Shown here piece after piece: positions 10,239 through 21,024 of a stretch of DNA of 60,000 nucleotides; within the stretch, counting starts at the first letter, position 1, and each line of letters opens with the position of its first letter. A model generated the notes under the pieces. It ran no database searches. It saw only the letters and a list, made by a program, of their open reading frames with translations, and was not told the DNA's origin. A program made the position numbers and the translations under genes. The stretch spans positions 7,685,175 to 7,745,174 of the forward strand of contig NC_134032.1 in assembly GCF_964204645.1 (NCBI RefSeq), read 5' to 3'. This stretch comes from Tubulanus polymorphus. Its lineage: Eukaryota > Nemertea > Palaeonemertea > Tubulaniformes > Tubulanidae.

Positions 10239-10967
10239 TTAATATAATGTATCTCTTTCTTTTTCCTGTAATTCTTTGTTATATTTTAAATCATCTATTT
10301 CTTTTTCTAAAGCTAACTTTCTGCTTTCATAATCAGCTTCCTCTATTACTTGAAGATTTTTATTTAATTCTAATTGTTTTAATTCTTCATTTGCATTAGC
10401 TAATTCTTTTTCTAACATGGTTATTTTAGAAAATCTCATCTTAATATTAGCAATTTCACCAGCTGATATTTGTACACCTTTAATTTCTCTACGTGATTTT
10501 TCAGGAAATTGTTTTAATTCTTCATCAGTTAAATCAAGTAATCCTTTTTCTAGTAAAGATTGTATTTGATTTATTCCAGTTTCAGCACCAGATGTATCTG
10601 ATAAACTATTCATCTCTTCTTCTGAATCTCTTAATCTATCAATTTGTTTTTCTAATGTTAATTGTAATTGACTTGAATCATTATCAATTGGTTGAGTGTC
10701 TCTTCTCGATGTTTCTGGTGTTGAAGTTCTTAATTTATCTAATCGATTTGCAAAATATTCATCAGTTTCTGGATCAACATCAGTAGGATTTGGATTTGGA
10801 TTTTTAAATGGTGAATATTTGTTTATATCAATATTAGGAATTGGTTCTTCTTTATTTATTCTATCGAGTGCATTCCATATAATTCTGAGAAATTCTCTAC
10901 CACCTTTTGAACCTTCAATTGTAGATAATGCTCGCATTCCAGGTTCAAAAATATTTTCTTGACCCAT
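10239..10967 (-). CDS. Polinton coiled-coil protein
   Basis: An intact 242-residue frame starting MGQENIFEPGMRALSTIEG. The N-terminal third is globular, the middle is proline/aspartate/serine-rich, and residues about 160-242 form long heptad-like runs of Glu, Lys and Leu, predicted coiled coil. No catalytic motif is visible. It lies between a membrane protein gene and an acidic protein gene in the leftward virion block. A scaffold or internal virion role is inference. It is one of the few Polinton genes here without an obvious lesion. Confidence 0.6.
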   Translation of the reverse strand: MGQENIFEPGMRALSTIEGSKGGREFLRIIWNALDRINKEEPIPNIDINKYSPFKNPNPNPTDVDPETDEYFANRLDKLRTSTPETSRRDTQPIDNDSSQLQLTLEKQIDRLRDSEEEMNSLSDTSGAETGINQIQSLLEKGLLDLTDEELKQFPEKSRREIKGVQISAGEIANIKMRFSKITMLEKELANANEELKQLELNKNLQVIEEADYESRKLALEKEIDDLKYNKELQEKERDTLY

Positions 10968-11012
10968 TCTAGATAATTGAATTGTTACAATATTCCTATT
11001 TAATTCAAGATT

Positions 11013-11483
11013 TTAATACCATGAATCATTTTTAAATTCTAAATTATTCATGAAAAATGGGTCATCTTTTAAAATTTGTTCTACAACACCTTCTGAATCA
11101 ATTTCATCTATTACAACTTTTGGTAATAATTCGTTAACAATTGTATCTGTTACTCTAGATTTCATTCTATATAATTCCATAGGTTCATCAGGATATTTTT
11201 CTTGTTGTTTTTCTAATAGTTTCATAAATTCTTTTCTTTCTGTTCTAGTTGAAATTCTACCACTTACAGGAGCTTGTAAATATCTAATTAATTTTTCACG
11301 TAATTCGGAATTAATTCCATCATAATCATCATCATAATCATCATCTTCAACTAAATTAGTATTATATGCCGTTTTATCATCATTACTGAAACTCGTTTCA
11401 TCAAAATTAGGTGGTTGTTCATCACTTATACCGGGAGCGTCACCAAAAGTATCAATTCCAATATCTTCTCCACCTTCTGTCAT
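11013..11483 (-). CDS. Acidic Polinton protein of unknown function
   Basis: An intact 156-residue frame. The N-terminal 55 residues are strongly acidic (EDDDYDDDYDG). A helical region follows with RISTRTERKEFMKLLEKQQ and ends VEQILKDDPFFMN. I do not recognise a family with certainty. Its position in the leftward structural-gene block suggests a virion or assembly role. Confidence 0.5.
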   Translation of the reverse strand: MTEGGEDIGIDTFGDAPGISDEQPPNFDETSFSNDDKTAYNTNLVEDDDYDDDYDGINSELREKLIRYLQAPVSGRISTRTERKEFMKLLEKQQEKYPDEPMELYRMKSRVTDTIVNELLPKVVIDEIDSEGVVEQILKDDPFFMNNLEFKNDSWY

Positions 11484-11499
11484 TTACATAATAAAAAAA

Positions 11500-11841
11500 T
11501 TAAAATCTAAAATATAATATTCCTCCGATTACAATTCCTATACAAGTTAAAGCTAATTTAGTATTTTCATGGGATTTATTATCATCATTTAGTTTAATTA
11601 TTTCATGTTGAATATTATCAGTTCTAATATTTTCTGATGTATTGTAATCTTTTATTTTAGAATCATTATTTAATTTAATATTATTAGTTTTAGTTTCTGT
11701 TGATTGAATGTGTTATTTATTTCTTTCACCTTCCATTAATTTTGGAGCAGTAATAATCTTTTTATTTATATCATTCAATCCAAATGAATTATTTATTGTT
11801 GCAGTTTTAATTAGATTATTATAACCAATTATATTTCCCAT
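11500..11841 (-). pseudogene. Small Polinton membrane protein, one nonsense codon
   Basis: Begins MGNIIGYNNLIKTATINN and ends with a hydrophobic anchor (ALTCIGIVIGGILYF). A TAA at 11713-11715 interrupts an otherwise continuous frame of about 113 codons. The middle is Asn/Lys/Glu-rich. The start overlaps the end of the upstream gene by roughly 10 bp. Function unknown. Confidence 0.5.
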
Positions 11842-12823
11842 CTTAATACTAAATCATTAGAAATAATTAATAGATTAGGGCTTATACAATAATTTAATCT
11901 AATATGAGATTTATCTAAATAATTTTGATATCTTACAATGTTTTCCGGAATCGATCTATTTTTATCATTATGAATTGAATCTTCAAATAATACTTTCAAT
12001 TGTTTCTGCGCATCGAATGAAGTGTTATCATTTCCAATTATTGGGGATCTTGTTTCAACTTGCGCACCTTAAATACATATCAAATAAGTTCTAATAGATT
12101 GATTTATTCTTTGTATACCAGCTTTAGTAAAACCTTCACCATTTTCTAAAATGAAATTAACCCAACCATTATTGTTTTGTTGTTGTATATTATTATAATA
12201 TTTTGGTAATTCATTCCAATTTAGTGTTCTTATATCTGAATTTGTCATTATTTTTCCAAATTCTTTAGTATATAATATTCCTAATCCACTCATTGTTCCA
12301 ATTTTTGCTCTAAAATCTTTATTTGAATTAATATTAAATTCATTACATATTTTATAAAACTTAGAAAAATTAATATTATTATTCAATTCTTTAAAATATT
12401 TTGAACCTGGTAAAGGACATTCTAATTCATCTAATATTAATTTTATTTGAAAATATGTATGAAATCTAAAAAGTGATAACATCAATGGTAAACTTGGCTT
12501 GTTTAAATGATCATTCCAACTAATTCCACATCCTGTCGTTGCACAATAAACAGCAAAATTTAATTGGTTCTGCCAATACTTCATATTAGATTTTAATAAC
12601 CATTGTTTTGCCTCATTTAAATTTTTGAAATTAATTGTATACACATGAAATATATTTCCATCTTTACATGAAAATTATTACTTTCAGTAACATAAATATA
12701 TAAATCAATTAATGAATCTAAAACTTCATTTCTATATGTAATATCTTTATTAAAATCTATTGCTGAAATATTATATTTAATTGATTTATTATATTGGAAA
12801 GCTTTTGGAAAACTATCTGCCAT
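11830..12823 (-). pseudogene. Conserved Polinton virion-region protein, broken
   Basis: Three pieces read leftward: MADSFPKAFQYNKSIKYN (12617-12823), a central part (12069-12644) with WQNQLNFAVYCATTGCGISW and MLSLFRFHTYFQIK, and a C-terminal part after a TAA at 12069-12071. A frameshift near 12630-12645 separates the first two. The CATTGCGISW pattern with a downstream RFHxYF recurs in Polinton proteins I remember, always without assigned function. The whole would be about 330 residues. Confidence 0.6.
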
Positions 12824-12839
12824 TTATATAATTGAAAAA

Positions 12840-13274
12840 TTAATAATTAACTAATTCTTTTAATAATTTATCTTGTTCTTCAACTGTTATATGACCATTT
12901 AAACTTATTATATAATCTAGTGTATTCTTTAATTTATTAATTTCTTTTATATTAGTTTTAATTTTTTCTTTATCACTTTTTATATTCAATTTTGAACTTA
13001 TACCAGTTAAAACACTTGAACTTAATCCTAACACACCAATTGATATAGCTAAAGGTATTAATGGACTGAATATTGCTAGAAATGTTATTACAGAACTAAT
13101 TGTAACCGAACCACTTATAATCAAATAATATATAATTTTGCTTTTTAAATATTTTTTCTTTTTTATCTTTAAGTCACTTTCAAATTCTAATATTTGTTTT
13201 TCTAAAAATATTTTTAATTTAGTTTTATTTATATCATGAGGAATAATATCAATATTATCAACTTTATCTTCCAT
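12840..13274 (-). CDS. Polinton membrane protein with two spans
   Basis: An intact 144-residue frame: a Lys/Glu-rich N-terminal helix, two adjacent hydrophobic spans (IIYYLIISGSVTISSVITFL and a LIPLAISIGVLGLSSSVL stretch), then a charged coiled C-terminus. This hairpin topology between coiled segments is common in small Polinton proteins. Function unknown. Confidence 0.55.
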   Translation of the reverse strand: MEDKVDNIDIIPHDINKTKLKIFLEKQILEFESDLKIKKKKYLKSKIIYYLIISGSVTISSVITFLAIFSPLIPLAISIGVLGLSSSVLTGISSKLNIKSDKEKIKTNIKEINKLKNTLDYIISLNGHITVEEQDKLLKELVNY

Positions 13275-13293
13275 TTATTTAGCAAAAAAATTA

Positions 13294-13715
13294 CTAATTA
13301 GTAAACTTATATGCTACAAATATAACAATAACAGTTCCACCTAAAATCAAAATTATTTCATATTTCTTCTGTTCATTACTTGGGGTATAATAATCTGATA
13401 ATTTTGGTTTGTATAGATGTAATTTTTCTTTATTTGTTACCGCGTTATATAAACTCATTGCATCATCAACTGATTGCAAATCTCTGTGTGAAATCTTCTG
13501 ATCATATAATTCCTTGTTAATATAATCCATATAGTTTTGTCTCTTTTCTCTATATTCTTCAGCTGCTTTATTGTATTTCTCTAATGCTAAGTTATGTCTT
13601 TTTTGTTCTGTTAATGATCCATTTTATCAATATGCTTAAATAAATATCCGCCACCAGTAAATGCTAAAGCGTTAACAATTGCCGATCCTATAATAGTTAT
13701 AACTGCAGAAGCCAT
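13294..13715 (-). pseudogene. Polinton two-span membrane protein, frameshifted
   Basis: Starts MASAVITIIGSAIVNALAFT at 13715 with a hydrophobic anchor. A frameshift near 13618-13622 moves into a frame with a long charged coiled region, then YKPKLSDYYTPSNEQKK and a C-terminal span (IILILGGTVIVIFVAY). An N-terminal anchor, coiled middle and PSxxQK-then-anchor layout recurs in Polintons. It lies among other membrane proteins; a virion-membrane or assembly role is inference. Confidence 0.6.
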
Positions 13716-13739
13716 TTATTTAGTAAAATAATTATGCAT

Positions 13740-13961
13740 TTATATGGGAGGAATATATTTTTGTTTTTCTAAATAATCAATAGTTAAATTAGATAAAGTA
13801 ACTGCTAACGTTAATTTTAAAATATCATTTATATCAAATCTATCAACATTAACACTTCCCATTTTAAATACTTTTTTTAATACCATTGAATAACAAACAG
13901 TTCCAACTGATAGTAATGCTCCATTATATAATCCAGTTATTATCCACTTATTATCACTCAT
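13740..13961 (-). CDS. Small Polinton membrane protein
   Basis: An intact 73-residue frame, MSDNKWIITGLYNGALL, with a hydrophobic N-terminal half and a second weak hydrophobic segment (ILKLTLAVTLSNLTI). Its ATG directly abuts the stop of the upstream gene. No family recognised. Confidence 0.45.
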   Translation of the reverse strand: MSDNKWIITGLYNGALLSVGTVCYSMVLKKVFKMGSVNVDRFDINDILKLTLAVTLSNLTIDYLEKQKYIPPI

Positions 13962-14317
13962 TTATTTATCAAAAAAATTACTATCTTCAAAATATTTAGT
14001 TAACTTATTTATGATTAAATCAACATTTATTTCATTACTAGTTTCATTTGTATATATTTCAATTATTATTTTTTTAATATCATCGATGATAAAAATTCAT
14101 CTAATTCATAAAATCTTAAAGATTCTCTAATTAAATTAGTAATCTTTTCTACATTTAAAGTTTCTTTATCTATTGTTGTTTCATACTCAAATGTTGTTTC
14201 ATTAGAAAATGTAATAATTTTGATATGTGTAATTACATCATTAATGTTAAATTTCATTTCTTTCTCATGTTTAAAATCAAACCCAAAACATATACTCGGT
14301 CCAACAGTTATATTCAT
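13962..14317 (-). pseudogene. Small unknown Polinton protein, frameshifted
   Basis: Starts MNITVGPSICFGFDFKHEKE. A one-base change in a T-run near 14090-14096 ends the first frame. Coding continues in the next frame as a Lys/Glu/Ile-rich helix and stops at 13962-13964, one base before the next gene's ATG. About 118 codons in total. The beta-rich start could be a small structural protein; no assignment. Confidence 0.45.
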
Positions 14318-14333
14318 TTATATAATGAAAAAA

Positions 14334-15094
14334 TTACTCTTTACATCTTATAACTAATTCATAAATTACAGGAAAGTTATTCAAATCAATTAAATATCCA
14401 TTATGATTTCTTATTTCTAATTTAAAATTATTAAATTTAGGAATGCAAGGTTTAAAATCACATTCTGTTAAATTATAATTTATTTGAGTTCCAAATTGTT
14501 TAACATTTTTTAGCGGTAAAATATCTAGTATACTAGAACTAAAAATTAGTTTCTTTAGTTGCTTCGAAAGTTTTTGTAGGATCGATTAAATTGCAATAAA
14601 TATTAAAGTGTGTAAAAGGTATTATATTTGAATTACCATCTATGTTTCCTGTAACAGTATCTGGTGCAATTCCTAGCAATTTAGCCAATGGTTTTTTTTG
14701 CCATAAATGCATGTTGACTTTCATCATATACCTTTATTTTAATTTTATTTGTGCTATCGCTTTTTATAAATCTAATTAAAAATTTATCATCTCGTCGAAT
14801 TTTCAACCGTGCTCTTCGATTAATTTCTTGAGCTAATGTTTCTAAATTATATAATCCTGGTTTCAAAATTATATGAAACCATTTATCTACATTTCCAATA
14901 TGAATTAAAAAAGTATTATCTTCAATAGTTTTATCCGTTATATTATAAAAAGAATTACATAAACTTATATTAACTAATTTTAAATCTACACAATTCTTGA
15001 ATTCTCTATCTAATTGTACTAGTAAATTATGAGATTTATAATTAGTAAGTTTTCTTGAATCAACAAATATTCTGTATTCTTTTAATTCCGCCAT
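14334..15094 (-). pseudogene. Minor capsid (penton-like) protein, two frameshifts
   Basis: The N-terminal segment (14681-15094) has YRIFVDSRKLTNYKS, LVNISLCNSFYNITD and ILKPGLYNLETLAQEIN, the pattern of Polinton minor capsid proteins with a single jelly-roll (SWYNI-like motif followed by a PxGxY loop). A frameshift in an A-run near 14690-14697 leads to the next segment, and another near 14540-14550 leads to the last, which ends at 14334. Full length would be about 250 residues, which fits the family. In an active element it would form the capsid vertices. Confidence 0.75.
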
Positions 15095-15111
15095 TTATTT
15101 TACATATTTTC

Positions 15112-15464
15112 TTATTCGAAATCAATTTCATGGTGCCCCTTTTCATTCTTACCTTCGTATACGAAATAGAAATCTCCAGAACATAATTCTTCTAATCTTC
15201 ACTTGATAATCTATGAAATCTATCTGGTAAATATGTTCTGAATTTATGTGTATTTCCTTTTAATCCTTCATATTCTAAGTGTATAACTAATTTATCTCCA
15301 TAGTTATTAGTAACTGTATCAATATTTGTAATTAGATATTTCTTATGGATTGTTAATTCCGTTAACTTTTTGAATTTATAATCTATAGATTTTACATTTG
15401 TTATATCTTTTATTCTATCTAGAAATAATTTGTTGTTCTCACTGTGTGTTTGTTTACTCTCCAC
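15112..15464 (-). pseudogene. Small conserved Polinton protein with LPDRF motif, frameshifted
   Basis: The first frame (15192-15464) has a KKYLITNID turn, a strand-rich region and TYLPDRFHRLS. A frameshift near 15192-15200 moves to a frame with LCSGDFYFVYEG that ends at 15112. A strand-rich protein with an LP-x-RF motif and a YF(V/I)Y-x-G end recurs in Polintons next to the minor capsid gene. An OB-like, nucleic-acid-binding fold is a guess. Confidence 0.5.
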
Positions 15465-15493
15465 TTATAATACATATTTTTATTAAAATTTGA

Positions 15494-16129
15494 TTAACAC
15501 GTTAGAATTCTTTTCATTATCTCGTTCTCTTTTGTTTCTTCTCTTTTAAATTTTAAGTATTCATCTAAATTGCAACCATAAGCAACTGTATGAATTCCAT
15601 CATCTAAAATATATCTTTTATCATCAAATGGGTTTAGACTTATCTTTTCAATTTCTTCAATAAACATTTCATGATCTTCAGATCTTAAACATCTCATCTT
15701 GTTTTCTAACTTCTTCATTGAATATACAATTGATGTAATCTTTGAAATGAATATTCTTTTCTACTACATTTTTGGTTATTCCTTTTAACTTTTTAGCTTC
15801 ATGTTCTTTAGTTTTATATGAATACATTTTAGATCTAATACCTATGAACTCTATCATTTCTTCACCGCCTAATTCATCCTTAAACTTCCCTTGAACTTTT
15901 TTATTATCATTGCTAAACAATTCATGATCTTTAGGGTAGTTACTAAAATCAAAATGATGTTTTAATGTTTTTAAATCATCTGTTATGTTATCAGTTTTTA
16001 TCTTTAATATGTAACTGTCGGTATCAAAATATAATATTTCTATATGTTTTTTTCCAAAAAGTGGTTGTAATACATTATAATAGAATTCATACATTAGTAA
16101 TTTTGATAATTCTAAAACTGAAGCGCCCA
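15494..16129 (-). pseudogene. Protein-primed DNA polymerase B, C-terminal part
   Basis: The right-hand segment has GASVLELSKLLMYEF and the polymerase motif C IEILYFDTDSYILKI, with the DTDS catalytic aspartates, followed by the thumb region. A frameshift near 15680-15690 moves to a frame with LNPFDDKRYILDDGIHTVAYG, the usual end of Polinton polymerases. The N-terminal exonuclease, TPR regions and motif A are missing: the gene is cut at about 16129 where Harbinger 2 begins. In active Polintons this enzyme copies the whole element by protein priming. Confidence 0.9.
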
Positions 16130-16274
16130 GTTTCACGAAAAAGTTAAACTCAAAAAATTAGTGTAAACTATTAATCCAGTTTAAATATTCGGTGTAAAAT
16201 TTTCAGTCAGTTTCATGAAAAAGTGTAAAATAAAATTGGTGTAATTTTGGTGTAAATTTTAAACTACATCACAA

Positions 16275-17898
16275 ATGAGGTTAAAATCCTTAAACCAGTT
16301 TAAGGTTGCTAATGAAGATATTAAGATGGCGGAAATACTTGGTAATTTAATGTTTCGGAGAAGATACCTTCGCAGGCCTCAAGTATTTCGGCGTTTGCCA
16401 AATTCCCCGATGGATTTATATAATGATGACGAATTTTCCAGTAGATTCAGATTCAGCAAGAACTCAGTTCGACAGATATGTGACATATTAAGGGATCAAC
16501 TTGAGCGTCCTACCAATCGCTCAAAAAGCCTTTCGGTGGAGCACCAAGTGATTATAACGCTCCGATATCTAGCCACTGGATCGTTTATGTCAACGGTAGT
16601 AGACACAATCGGTGTTTCGAAAGCGACTGTTTCTCGAGTCGCATATTCAGTATGTTGTGCGCTCGTTAGTGTAAAAGATAGGTTCATTGTTTGGCCTAAC
16701 TCGGAAGTAGAAATCAGTGCGACCAAGCAGGGTATCTATGAATTAGGCCGGTTCCCAAATGCTATTGGATTGATTGATGGAACTCACATTAGAATCATCC
16801 GGCCATCAGTTGACGAGCCGGCTTTTATCAACAGGAAACGATATCCTAGCATAAACGTTCAGGCTGTCTGTGACCACACAGGTAAAGAATCATAAAGATA
16901 GTACGTTTTATGCAGTAGGCCTAGTTATCAAGATAAGATCAACAAGATATTAGTTTCATTTCAATTCTATTTTTCATTGGTCATTCAAGGGGCCGGAAAC
17001 TTTTGTGCTTTATAAAATGTTCGCTATAAATATTCTTTAAAGGAAAATTCACTAATGTTGTTGCGAAATGGCCTGGGTCTGTCCATGATTCCCATATCTT
17101 CAGAACTTCAGCTCTTGGTAGGTAAGTACAAGACTCCAGTCAGTCCATGTAGATCAATCATCTCGAATTCACTTCATCCAGGTTGATTAGATGTGGTATT
17201 TGATAGTTTTGAATGTATTATATATATATCAAGGAAAATATTTACAATTCTATTAAAATATGGTTGAATCTTATTTTCAAGACAATTATTGTGGTAGCTT
17301 GCGCGCGCCGCAATGAGCTGTTTTTGCAGTACCGTACTCTACTCGGTTAATTGACGCAACTCTCCGGTAGTTTTCAATTCTGCTGTCATAACATCACACA
17401 TTTTGTTACACTATAGACACCTAGAGGCTACACATCGAGGCTTAACTGATGGCGTTTTACTGGGAGATTCCGGATATGCGTTGAAGCCATACTTAATGAC
17501 TCCATTTCTTCAACCTGTTGGAGATTCTCAAATACGGTAAATAGAAAATATATTTGAATTTATCTCCGCTTTTATTTCCCTTGTACTATTATTTCTGAGG
17601 AATTAGTTTTTCTTGCAGATATAATATCTCACACAAGAGAACTCGTTCAGGAGTGGAGCGATCGTTCGGAAGATTGAAAGGACGTTTTGCAATCCTGCAC
17701 GGAGAGGTACGCTTAGCACCGGAGAAAGCGTGTACTATTATCATGGCTTGCTTCGTATTGCATAACATGGCAATTCTGTTTAATGAACCAGAAATTGGAG
17801 AGATTGGAGTGGACGACGACCCTGGGGAGGTCCACGCTGAAGAACCTCAAACAGGAAAGCTAATGCGCGACTATTTTGTGAACACCTTCTTTGCGTAA
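16275..17898 (+). CDS. Harbinger 2 DDE transposase, four exons, apparently intact
   Basis: I read exons at 16275 (or the ATG at 16326, MAEILGN)-16881, 17043-17121, 17417-17536 and 17619-17898, each with GT/AG borders (GTAAAG, GTAAGT, GTAAAT donors). The catalytic triad is complete: first Asp in [12 protein letters not shown], second Asp in [12 protein letters not shown], Glu in [14 protein letters not shown] helix-turn-helix-like region ([12 protein letters not shown]) precedes them. The C-terminus ends with an acidic tail. The protein cuts and pastes its element together with a Myb-like partner. No stop or frameshift is visible in the exons. Confidence 0.82.
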
Positions 17899-18003
17899 CC
17901 TTTCTATTCGCAAAAAATGAAAAAGATAACATGTTAACAATAAATTGAGTAAAATTTGAATTGCAATAGAATTATTCGAAATTTTCTATCAAATCGTGGA
18001 GCA

Positions 18004-18237
18004 CTATTCTTCTTGATTTTTCATTTCAATTGTAACACCCGTCGAATTTTGCAAAGCAAAAATTTCTAGTTGTAGCTTTGCGTTTTTTAGTATGAAGTTC
18101 TCTTTCTCCAACTTCAGACAATCGACCCTAAGCTGCAACCGTTCACAGTCCAATTTAATGCGTTTTCGATCCTCAAAAAGATTTTTGTACTGCGCTGCGG
18201 TGATGTCTGCAGAGGATATCTTGGCTGCGGGTTTCAA
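18004..18237 (-). pseudogene. Coiled-coil C-terminal exon of Harbinger 2 Myb-like partner
   Basis: A leftward exon with SSADITAAQYKNLFEDRKRI followed by a Leu/Lys/Glu heptad run. This matches the usual end of MSANTD-type Harbinger partner proteins. The upstream Myb/SANT exon was not found with confidence in 18240-18900, so the gene may be incomplete. Confidence 0.55.
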
Positions 18238-18240
18238 GGA

Positions 18241-19008
18241 GTTAGTTTAACAATACCTATTTTTCTTTACCGAATTAACCGTGTATTTACTAAGATAAAT
18301 CTTTAGTGTACCGGGGAATCGTAGGCCTAAACTAAACACGCCGAAGAGATATAGCGGAGAAAAGCTGTTATGTCGACGAGGTATCAAAATAAAAGAATAT
18401 ATTACTTTATTCGGCCGCGGGCTTCAACCTCTATATCAATACCATCAATACTCTATATTTCCTACAGTACATACCGATCATTGTCAAATGCACAAGGTAT
18501 TTACTAAATACAAGTATATAACACAATCCTTTCCGTATGCTGGACTCACACTTGACATTCGGAGTAAGCGTTCGCTGTGGGGGAAAGGGATCGTTCGCTG
18601 TGTCGCTTGAAGTGTTTATCGAGTTTGACGCGGCTTTAGGCTTACCGGTACTGAGCTTTACTGTCTCAAACAAACACAGTTTAATTGTTGCGTTTATTAA
18701 CGGACTCATTGGATTGAACTTTAAACAAAATTTACGATATTTAGGTGGGTTGTTATTCAATAGGCCTACGACCAATCTGTCCGGATGTTAGGCCTACATA
18801 GGCTAGTAGCCTCTACTAGGTTAAGCGTTCGCTGTGGGGGAAAGGAGATCGTTCGCTGTGTCGCTTGAAGTGTTTATCGAGTTTTACGCGACCTTAAGGC
18901 TTTAGTATGGTAGCTGATAAGGCCCATGCGTAAAAAAAACACGTATATGCAAATGAGGGCGACATTATGACAAAACGACAAAACTAAAATAACGCGACAA
19001 AACAATAA
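18241..19008. repeat. Gene-poor stretch with an 86-bp direct repeat
   Basis: GTAAGCGTTCGCTGTGGGGG and the following 65 bases (through CGCTTGAAGTGTTTATCGAG) occur at about 18563-18650 and again at 18820-18905. No supported gene. AGGCCTA words are frequent. Confidence 0.7.
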
Positions 19009-20940
19009 TTTTGGTTTTGTCGCCCGGGACAATTCATTATTTTGGTTTTATCGCCCGCGACAATTCATTATTTTGGTTTTATCGCCCGCGACAGTTCATT
19101 ATTTTGGTTTTGTCGCACGCGACAATTCATTATTTTGGTTTTATCGCCTGCGACAATTTTTTTTTTTCGCGGTTTTATCGCCTGCGACATTCAATATTTT
19201 GGTTTTATCAACAGCGACAATTCATTATTTTGGTTTTATCGCCCGCGACAATTCATTATTTTGGTTTTATCGCCTGCGACAATTCAATATTTTGGTTTTA
19301 TCACCAGCGACAATTCATTATTTTGGTTTTATCGCCCGCGAAAATTCATTATTTTGGTTTTATTGCCCGCGACAATTCATTATTTTTGTTTTATCGCCCG
19401 CGACAATTCATTATTTTGGTTTTATCGCCCGCGACAATTTTTTTTGTCGCGGTTTTATCGCCTGCGACAATTCAATATTTTGGTTTTATCGCCCGCGACA
19501 ATTCATTATTTTTGTTTTGTCGCACGTGACAATTCATTATTTTGGTTTTATCGCCCGCGACAATTTTTTTTTTGTCGCGGTTTTATCGCCTGCGACACTT
19601 CAATATTTTGGTTTAATCGCCTGCGACAATTCAATATTTTGGTTTTATCACCAGCGACAATTCATTATTTTGGTTTTATCGCCCGCGACAATTCATTATT
19701 TTGGTTTTATCGCCCCAGCAATTCATTATTTTTGTTTTGTCGCACGTGACAATTCATTATTTTGGTTTTATCGCCTGCGACAATTTTTTTTTGTCGCGGT
19801 TTTATCGCCTGCGACATTCAATATTTTGGTTTTATCACCAGCGACAATTCATTATTTTGGTTTTATCGCCCGCGACAATTCATTATTTTGGTTTTATCGC
19901 CTGCCACAATTCAATATTTTGGTTTTATCACCAGCGACAATTCATTATTTTGGTTTTATCGCCCGCGAAAATTCATTATTTTGGTTTTATTGCCCGCGAC
20001 AATTCATTATTTTTGTTTTATCGCCCGTGACAATTCATTATTTTGGTTTTATCGCCCGCGACAATTTTTTTTTTGTCGCGGTTTTATCGCCTGCGACAAT
20101 TCAATATTTTGGTTTTATCGCCCGCGACAATTCATTATTTTTGTTTTGTCGCACGTGACAATTCATTATTTTGGTTTTATCGCCCGCGACAATTTTTTTT
20201 TTGTCGCGGTTTTATCGCCTGCGACACTTCAATATTTTGGTTTAATCGCCTGCGACAATTCAATATTTTGGTTTTATCACCAGCGACAATTCATTATTTT
20301 GGTTTTATCGCCCGCGACAATTCATTATTTTGGTTTTATCGCCCGCGACAATTCATTATTTTTGTTTTGTCGCACGTGACAATTCATTATTTTGGTTTTA
20401 TCGCCCGCGACAATTTTTTTTTTGTCGCGGTTTTATCGCCTGCGACACTTCAATATTTTGGTTTAATCGCCTGCGACAATTCAATATTTTGGTTTTATCA
20501 CCAGCGACAATTCATTATTTTAGTTTTATCGCCCGCGACATTTCATTATTTCGGTTTTATCGCCCGCGACAATTCATTAGTTTCGTTTTGTCGCCCGCGA
20601 CAATTCAATGTTTTGGTTTTGTCCCACGCGACAATTCAATATTTTGGCTTTATCGCCTGCGACAATTCAATATTTTGGTTTTATCGCCAGCGACAATTCA
20701 TTATTTTGGTTTTATCGCCCGCGACAATTCATTAGTTTGGTTTTGTCGCCCGCGACAATTCAATATTTTTGTTTTGTCGCCGGCGACAATTCAAGATTTT
20801 AGTTTTATCGCCCGCGACAATTCATTTTTTGGTTTTGTCGCCCGTGACAATTCAATATTTTGGTTTTATCGCCAGCGACAAATGATTATTTTGGTTTATT
20901 GCCCGCGACAATTAATTTTTTTGGTTTTGTCGCCCACTTA
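19009..20940 (+). repeat. 31-bp minisatellite array, about 62 units
   Basis: The unit is GGTTTTATCGCCCGCGACAA followed by TTCATTATTTT (31 bp), with recurring variants (CGCCTGCGAC, CACCAGCGAC, CGCACGTGAC). One variant replaces the TTCATTATTTT part by a T-run plus GTCGC. Blocks of several units recur as higher-order copies (near 19555, 20185 and 20405). Because 31 is not a multiple of three and the unit lacks stops, long frames stay open in all three + phases; they are not genes. Confidence 0.95.
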
Positions 20941-21024
20941 ATTAGCTTTTGAATAATTAGGCCAATTAATAACGTAATAAAGACTTATGCTTTCGCCTAT
21001 TTTAAGTCGAATAATCTGATATAG

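Larger units (their letters stand above)
1423..16129. mobile_element. Polinton/Maverick DNA transposon, decayed, right end lost
   Basis: The stretch contains the diagnostic Polinton set: retroviral-type integrase with chromodomain, FtsK/HerA-type packaging ATPase, major capsid, minor capsid, membrane and coiled-coil proteins, and the C-terminal part of protein-primed DNA polymerase B. Base composition is strikingly AT-rich compared with the flanks. Genes at the left read rightward and those from 5150 to 16129 read leftward, meeting at a hairpin cluster. The left end is a palindrome starting AGTAATAGGG; Polinton ends typically begin with AG. The right part (N-terminal polymerase and right terminus) is missing: a Harbinger element begins at about 16130 and no polymerase continues after it. 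Two Harbinger insertions and many stops or frameshifts show it is inactive. Polintons are known as virus-like, self-synthesising elements in animals and protists. Confidence 0.93.
16130..18240. mobile_element. PIF/Harbinger transposon 2
   Basis: The left boundary is set by loss of polymerase coding at about 16129. Just inside it, CAGTTTCACGAAAAAGTTAAA and CAGTTTCATGAAAAAGTGTAAA recur within 80 bp as subterminal repeats. It encodes a complete four-exon DDE transposase on + and the C-terminal coiled coil of the partner protein on -. I could not find the matching right inverted repeat, so the right limit is uncertain and may have been lost together with the rest of the Polinton. Confidence 0.7.

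Noticed and set aside
10493-11325. Plus-strand hydrophobic frames in the Polinton
   Set aside because: Antisense of the coiled-coil and acidic protein genes; AT-rich coding often leaves such complementary open frames.
19009-20940. CRISPR-like array of short repeats
   Set aside because: Units are contiguous variants of one 31-bp word without unique spacers, in an animal genome with no cas genes.
19011-20941. Long overlapping open frames (up to 361 codons) with a FWFYRPRQFIILVLSP-type repeat
   Set aside because: They are produced by a 31-bp satellite lacking stop codons; the same peptide appears in all three phases, which is a period artefact.
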